From: Sindora glabra
Taxonomy: Eukaryota; Streptophyta; Magnoliopsida; Fabales; Fabaceae
DNA length: 64,000 bases
Assembly: GCA_020226215.1 (NCBI GenBank)
Contig: CM035231.1
Span: 56,014,876-56,078,875, forward strand
Direction of reading: 5' to 3'
This document shows positions 59,792-64,000 of this stretch, piece after piece. Every line of letters starts with the position of its first letter. Positions within the stretch are counted from its first letter, which is position 1. Made by a program: the position numbers and the translations under genes. The notes under the pieces were generated by a model. It ran no database searches. It saw only the letters and a program-made list of their open reading frames with translations, and was not told where the DNA came from.

Positions 59792-60420
59792 ATAAAATAT
59801 GTTTTAAAACATTGTCAATTTAATATATAGTCAAATCTAGTAATGTACTAATACCTCACCATATCAGTAGTGTACTATTAACTCTCCCTAATAATAATTT
59901 TATAGGCCCCAATATATATGTTTTTCTTTTAGGATAGTTTATAGTACATCATTGATTGATATACCATCAGATTTGATTGTACATTATATTGATAATTTTT
60001 TAAAGTATGCCATATAATTATATATCAACAATCAAATTTGATAGTCAATACTATAAAATTACTAATAGACATTGGATATTTAGTAATAGTATATTAATAT
60101 ATTATTAAATCTGATTGTTGATATATTATTACAAAATATGTTTTAAAACATTGTCAATTTAATATTTATCAAATTTAGTGGTGTATTAGTACCTCATTAC
60201 ATCAGTGTTGCACTATAAACTCTCTTTAATAATAATTTTATTGGCCACTATATACATGTTTCTCTTTGAGTGTTTATAGTATATCACTGGACGATATATT
60301 ATCAAATTTGATTTTACATTAAATTAATAATTTTTTAAGATATGGTATATAATTATATATTAACAATTGGATTTGATAATCAATATTAGAGAATTATTGA
60401 TAAACATGGGGTATTTGACA
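59792..60420 (+). repeat. Tandem pair, 340-bp period
   Basis: The unit starting aaaatatgttttaaaacattgtc at 59793 recurs at 60133. Both continue with 'gta-taataccc', 'cactataaactctctttaataataatttta', 'ggccactatata', 'tatcaaatttgatt' and 'gataattttttaa'. Inside each unit, agtttgatag/caatcaaatttgat words form short inverted repeats. Non-coding. Confidence 0.8.
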
Positions 60421-60539
60421 AATTATAAATCAAATTATTGGTTGACGCCTTATTAAATATCATTGTAAATATTTATAACATGTTGGTTATACAAACCATC
60501 ATGGAAAACTAGAATAACATATTAAAAACCCAACATTTT

Positions 60540-62960
60540 TCTTTTCACATCAATTTTTAGTAAAAAAATAAGGTAAAATATTTGCAAAATATTTTTTACA
60601 AAGATTTTTTGCTTTCGTGCCAAAATATTTACAATAAAAATTGAATAAACTTAGCATTCAGCTAAAAATATATATTTTAAGTTAAAAATTTTAAAAGATT
60701 ATAACTTTATACTTAGTTATTCATTTGGGGTGAATTTTATATTGATTTCTTCTAATTTTTCAAAATATATCTAAAAGTGTTTTACCCCTCCCAGAATCAC
60801 ACAAAAAAGGCCATTTTCATAATTTTTGTTTCACTTTTTTTTCATCTCTAATCATTATTTAGCTAACTTTGGTATCTGCTAAGATTATACAAATTAAGTC
60901 AAATTGATGCTACTTGACCAAACCAATTGTATAACGAATAGGTTAAATTGATTAAATAAATGCAATGATTTAAAATAGTTGAAAAAAATTCAATTTTAAT
61001 CGGGTCATTTTGGTTAAAAAATATGTGAACGAATTTAACCAAAATTAACTAATTAAAAGTATTCTTAAAATTAACTTTTGGCCTTTAGCAATACTTCAAT
61101 ATCCAATAATAACATTTACACTAAGCATAATGCATTCTAAATATAAAAGGTGCTGCTCATCTCTCACTAGTAGTTCCTAAAGCAAATATTACAATTTAGA
61201 CATACTCTTTTTTAGACTCTTTTCAATTCATCTTCTTTGTTTTTAAATTTCAAGTATGGGTAATTTAGATTTTAAGGCTTTAAATTGATCATTCCTTTTT
61301 TATATGACTTTAATTGCATTAATTACATATCAAAATGTTTTCACTTTCCTCTTTTATGATAAATGTCATTTAATTTTTTATGTTGTTGAAATTATTTTTC
61401 ATATTTTCTTTCCTCTTCAAATTTTCAAGCCAAAGATTTAATAACTTCACCAAAAATTTACAAATGCTCTGATTATACTAATATCATCTTATAGCAAGGC
61501 TAGAAAACAAAAGTTTCAATCTCCTTCAATTCTCATATCCCAAAGATAGACAAGGCATAGTCTAATACAAAATAGAATTCTAAACTCTACAAATAATGAA
61601 AAATAAAAAGAAAATTTCAAACCCTCAAAATCGAATTAGCCCACCTAAAATTAATCATACTGATTGATATTGGTTAAAATCAATTATACATCTTGAAATG
61701 ATTTGTGATATGTCCTCTAATTTCAAATCTGATTGTTTTAATCAATTAACCTTAGGCTACATTACAATAATTTATTAAACACATAATAAAAATTTAAATT
61801 CCAAATGCAAATTTTGAAGTTATATAGAGGAAATACAAGAAAAAATCTTTTAAATGCAACTTGTGCAAAAAATAAAAAAATGAAAAAGATAAAAATCTAA
61901 AAAATAGAAATAAGAAGTACATCTCTTATGTTATGAATTAGTGACTTAGAATAGGACAATTACTTTATACTTGATGTTAGTTAAAGAAGGAGTGAGATCT
62001 ATAGTTTTTATAAGGAAAGTTAAATGAAGATAAGGATTGAATTTGGAAATAAACAAGAGGGTGAGTGAGAGTGATAGTAAAAAAGAAAATAAAAGATACT
62101 TTTTTATAGCACATAAATGCCATAATTTTCATGACTTTAAATATCAGTTATTTTAAAAATCAACATTTTATATATCATTTTTTTCTAAGTAAGCTCGTAA
62201 TTATTATACTATTAGATGTCAATTATGTTTAAAATCAATATACAAACATTATACATTTCTCCAATGAAATATTTGAAATATTTTTAAATGACAATTATAT
62301 ACAAAACAATATCTTAAACTTTTACATTTTATCATAAATATTATGATTTTAGATGTGAGTTAAATCTAATACCAACATGTTAAGATTTGATATTTTTCAC
62401 CAACCAATAAAACTATGAGCCCCTGCGGACCTCTACATGCAATTTGCTCACTTTAAGAAGAATGGACGGAAAGAGGAGGCATTTGCTGTATCTGCTTCAC
62501 TTTTGCAATTTCTCAACAACGTTAGTTATATGAAAAGCCGGCATCTTAGGTTTTATCGTTTTGTTAACATCTTTAAATGCATATATTTTGATGTTGGTTC
62601 AATAAAAAATTAATGTTTTAAATTTATTAATAATTTTAAAAATATTATTATATCTAAATAGACATTGATTATATTAATAATTTATTATTTTAAATTTTTT
62701 AATAATTTTAAAAATATTATCAACTGTAAAAAATTAATTATATTGATATTTTATTATTTTAAATTTTTATATAATTTTATAAAAAAAATATCATATTAAA
62801 TATATATACTAATTATTATTTTTAATAGTTTTAAAAATATTACCCTGCCAATATAAAATTTCCCATTATCTCTCCCAACATTTACCAACCAACCGAGGAT
62901 TACACTTTTGTAATTGTACCGCCGACACAATGACATACCGCAAATTTTCCACTTCTTTCC
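60540..62960. repeat. Diverged block related to 27370-27850 and 32340-33210
   Basis: Positions 60560-60850 match 27420-27660. Positions 61925-62130 match 27800-27850 and then 32345-32470 (ggaaataaacaagagggtgag / ggaaacaaataatagggatag). Positions 62580-62830 match units of the 145-bp array at 32500-33080, and 62825-62920 match 33110-33210. Order and orientation are preserved, with the 4.5-kb stretch 27851-32340 reduced to about 1 kb here. This suggests an old dispersed or tandem duplication. Confidence 0.55.
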
Positions 62961-64000
62961 TCAAACCAAGCGAGATAATATAACTCTTCCTTCATCCCCT
63001 TTTTTTTCCTCCAAAAAAGAGAAGAAAGAATATGGTACGAACCTTTCATTAATCAGTGGATTCAATAATTCTATAGCTTTTCAGTCCCCCATAATGACCC
63101 TTTCAGGCGCCCTTTTTCAGATTTCCCAGGGCCGTAATCAAACTTGTCCATTCGGCATTCGCCTAATGTTATTCGATATAAAATTAAATAATTTTATTTT
63201 TAAAACTATAAATTGTTATTAAAATAATTTTTAAAATATATAAAATTATAATTTTATTTTTAAATAATTATATATAAATAATTTATTTTTTAAATTATTA
63301 TATAAAAATAAAATTATCTATATAAATTATTATTTAAAAATAAATTATAATTCTATATAATTTAAAAACAATTTAACTAACATTTCATAATTTTACAGAC
63401 AAAATTATATATTTTATCTTCTAGAAAGAAAGATCAGTCAAGATTTTATATTCATCCATTTTTTAAGGAAAAAAATCTATTTTATTTATGTATAATTTCA
63501 CTTATTTTTAATTAATTTATTAATATTTTTAAATATTATAATTTATTTTTTTATATTTCTTAATATTAATATTTTATCTTCTAAATTTTTTGCTATTCAA
63601 TTTTTAATAGAATATTTTTAATAAGTAAGTTAAGTAAATTTAGAAAAAAAATAAATGGAAGTAAATTATAACAATTTTATAGTTATGTGAATTGATGTTT
63701 AAAATTTTCATTGAGAGTAAAAAAATATTTTTCATTCTCCTTAAATTAAATCTATAAATTTTATGTTGCCATTTTATGCTATAACAAATTATTAGTACCG
63801 AAATATATGAATTTTATTATTTACAAATATCAAAGTTTTTGATTTTTTTTCTCATTTAAGATAGGAGACATAATTAAGATATTTTAATTCTTACCAAGAA
63901 TTCTTGATATCAATTTATACAAATGTAGAAAAATTATATTTTATTTATATGAAGTTTCATCCAATTTTATTTAACTTACCTGTTATAGAATTTTTTTGTT
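62961..64000. other. Window end: AT-rich sequence, no gene
   Basis: A GC-richer patch at 62910-63180 is open for 102 codons (62914-63222, non-ATG start) with a pyrimidine-rich centre. It reads like a leader or promoter region rather than a protein. From 63190 to the end the sequence is very AT-rich. Confidence 0.4.

Noticed and set aside
1..64000. tRNA, rRNA, CRISPR or prokaryotic system
   Set aside because: I saw no cloverleaf with a recognisable T-loop GGTTCGA context, no rRNA sequence, and no short regularly spaced identical repeats. The content is plant nuclear.

Overview
The window is nuclear DNA of a flowering plant, most likely a eudicot. It is very AT-rich, with extensive low-complexity sequence, plant-type DNA transposons (CACTA, Harbinger-like, Mutator-like MITEs) and a Copia LTR retrotransposon, and only small islands of coding-like base composition. 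The species cannot be named from the sequence. I found no tRNA, rRNA, CRISPR array or bacterial-type operon.

Layout. Positions 1-6620 and about 14350-22325 are two diverged copies of one segment, a tandem duplication at least 6.6 kb long whose left copy is cut by the window edge. Each copy holds one small intronless gene. The right copy (20964-21581) is an intact 205-codon gene for a plant protein I cannot name, with one N-terminal hydrophobic segment and an acidic soluble tail. The left copy (5474-6092) is the same gene broken by one inserted base after codon 28 but otherwise open to its stop. Comparing the two copies dates many later events: a Mutator-type MITE with a 9-bp target duplication in the left copy (2401-2563), a TIR element (16353-16971), a Harbinger-like element with TAA duplications (19163-20511) and a small element (22054-22274) in the right copy, plus local tandem duplications. 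Between the copies lies a complete but decayed CACTA element (6740-10612) with a TCA target duplication, subterminal repeats and remnants of both CACTA genes.

From 22.3 to 48.2 kb I see no convincing host gene. The stretch holds a dispersed repeat pair (23730-24405 and 33140-33815), a CACTA-unrelated TIR element (26661-27120), a 145-bp tandem array (32500-33080), a 73-bp GC-richer repeat (36616-36760), a roughly 350/700-bp tandem array (36930-38340), long dinucleotide tracts and a fold-back element (44164-44688).

Positions 48266-55250 are a minus-strand Copia element with recognisable gag, protease, integrase, reverse transcriptase and RNase H. It is disabled by two Trp-to-stop changes and a frameshift. 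Its upstream LTR lacks about 118 bp of outer U3, and the insertion is flanked by an unusually long target duplication of about 32-36 bp. The last 9 kb contains more tandem repeats (241-bp and 340-bp units) and a block (60540-62960) related to 27370-33200. A few short non-AT-rich open stretches (22690-22900, 47282-47515, 55719-55958, 58520-58722) may be gene fragments but match nothing I recognise.

The genes do not form a pathway. The window is best read as a rapidly remodelled, transposon-dense intergenic region around a recently duplicated plant gene.
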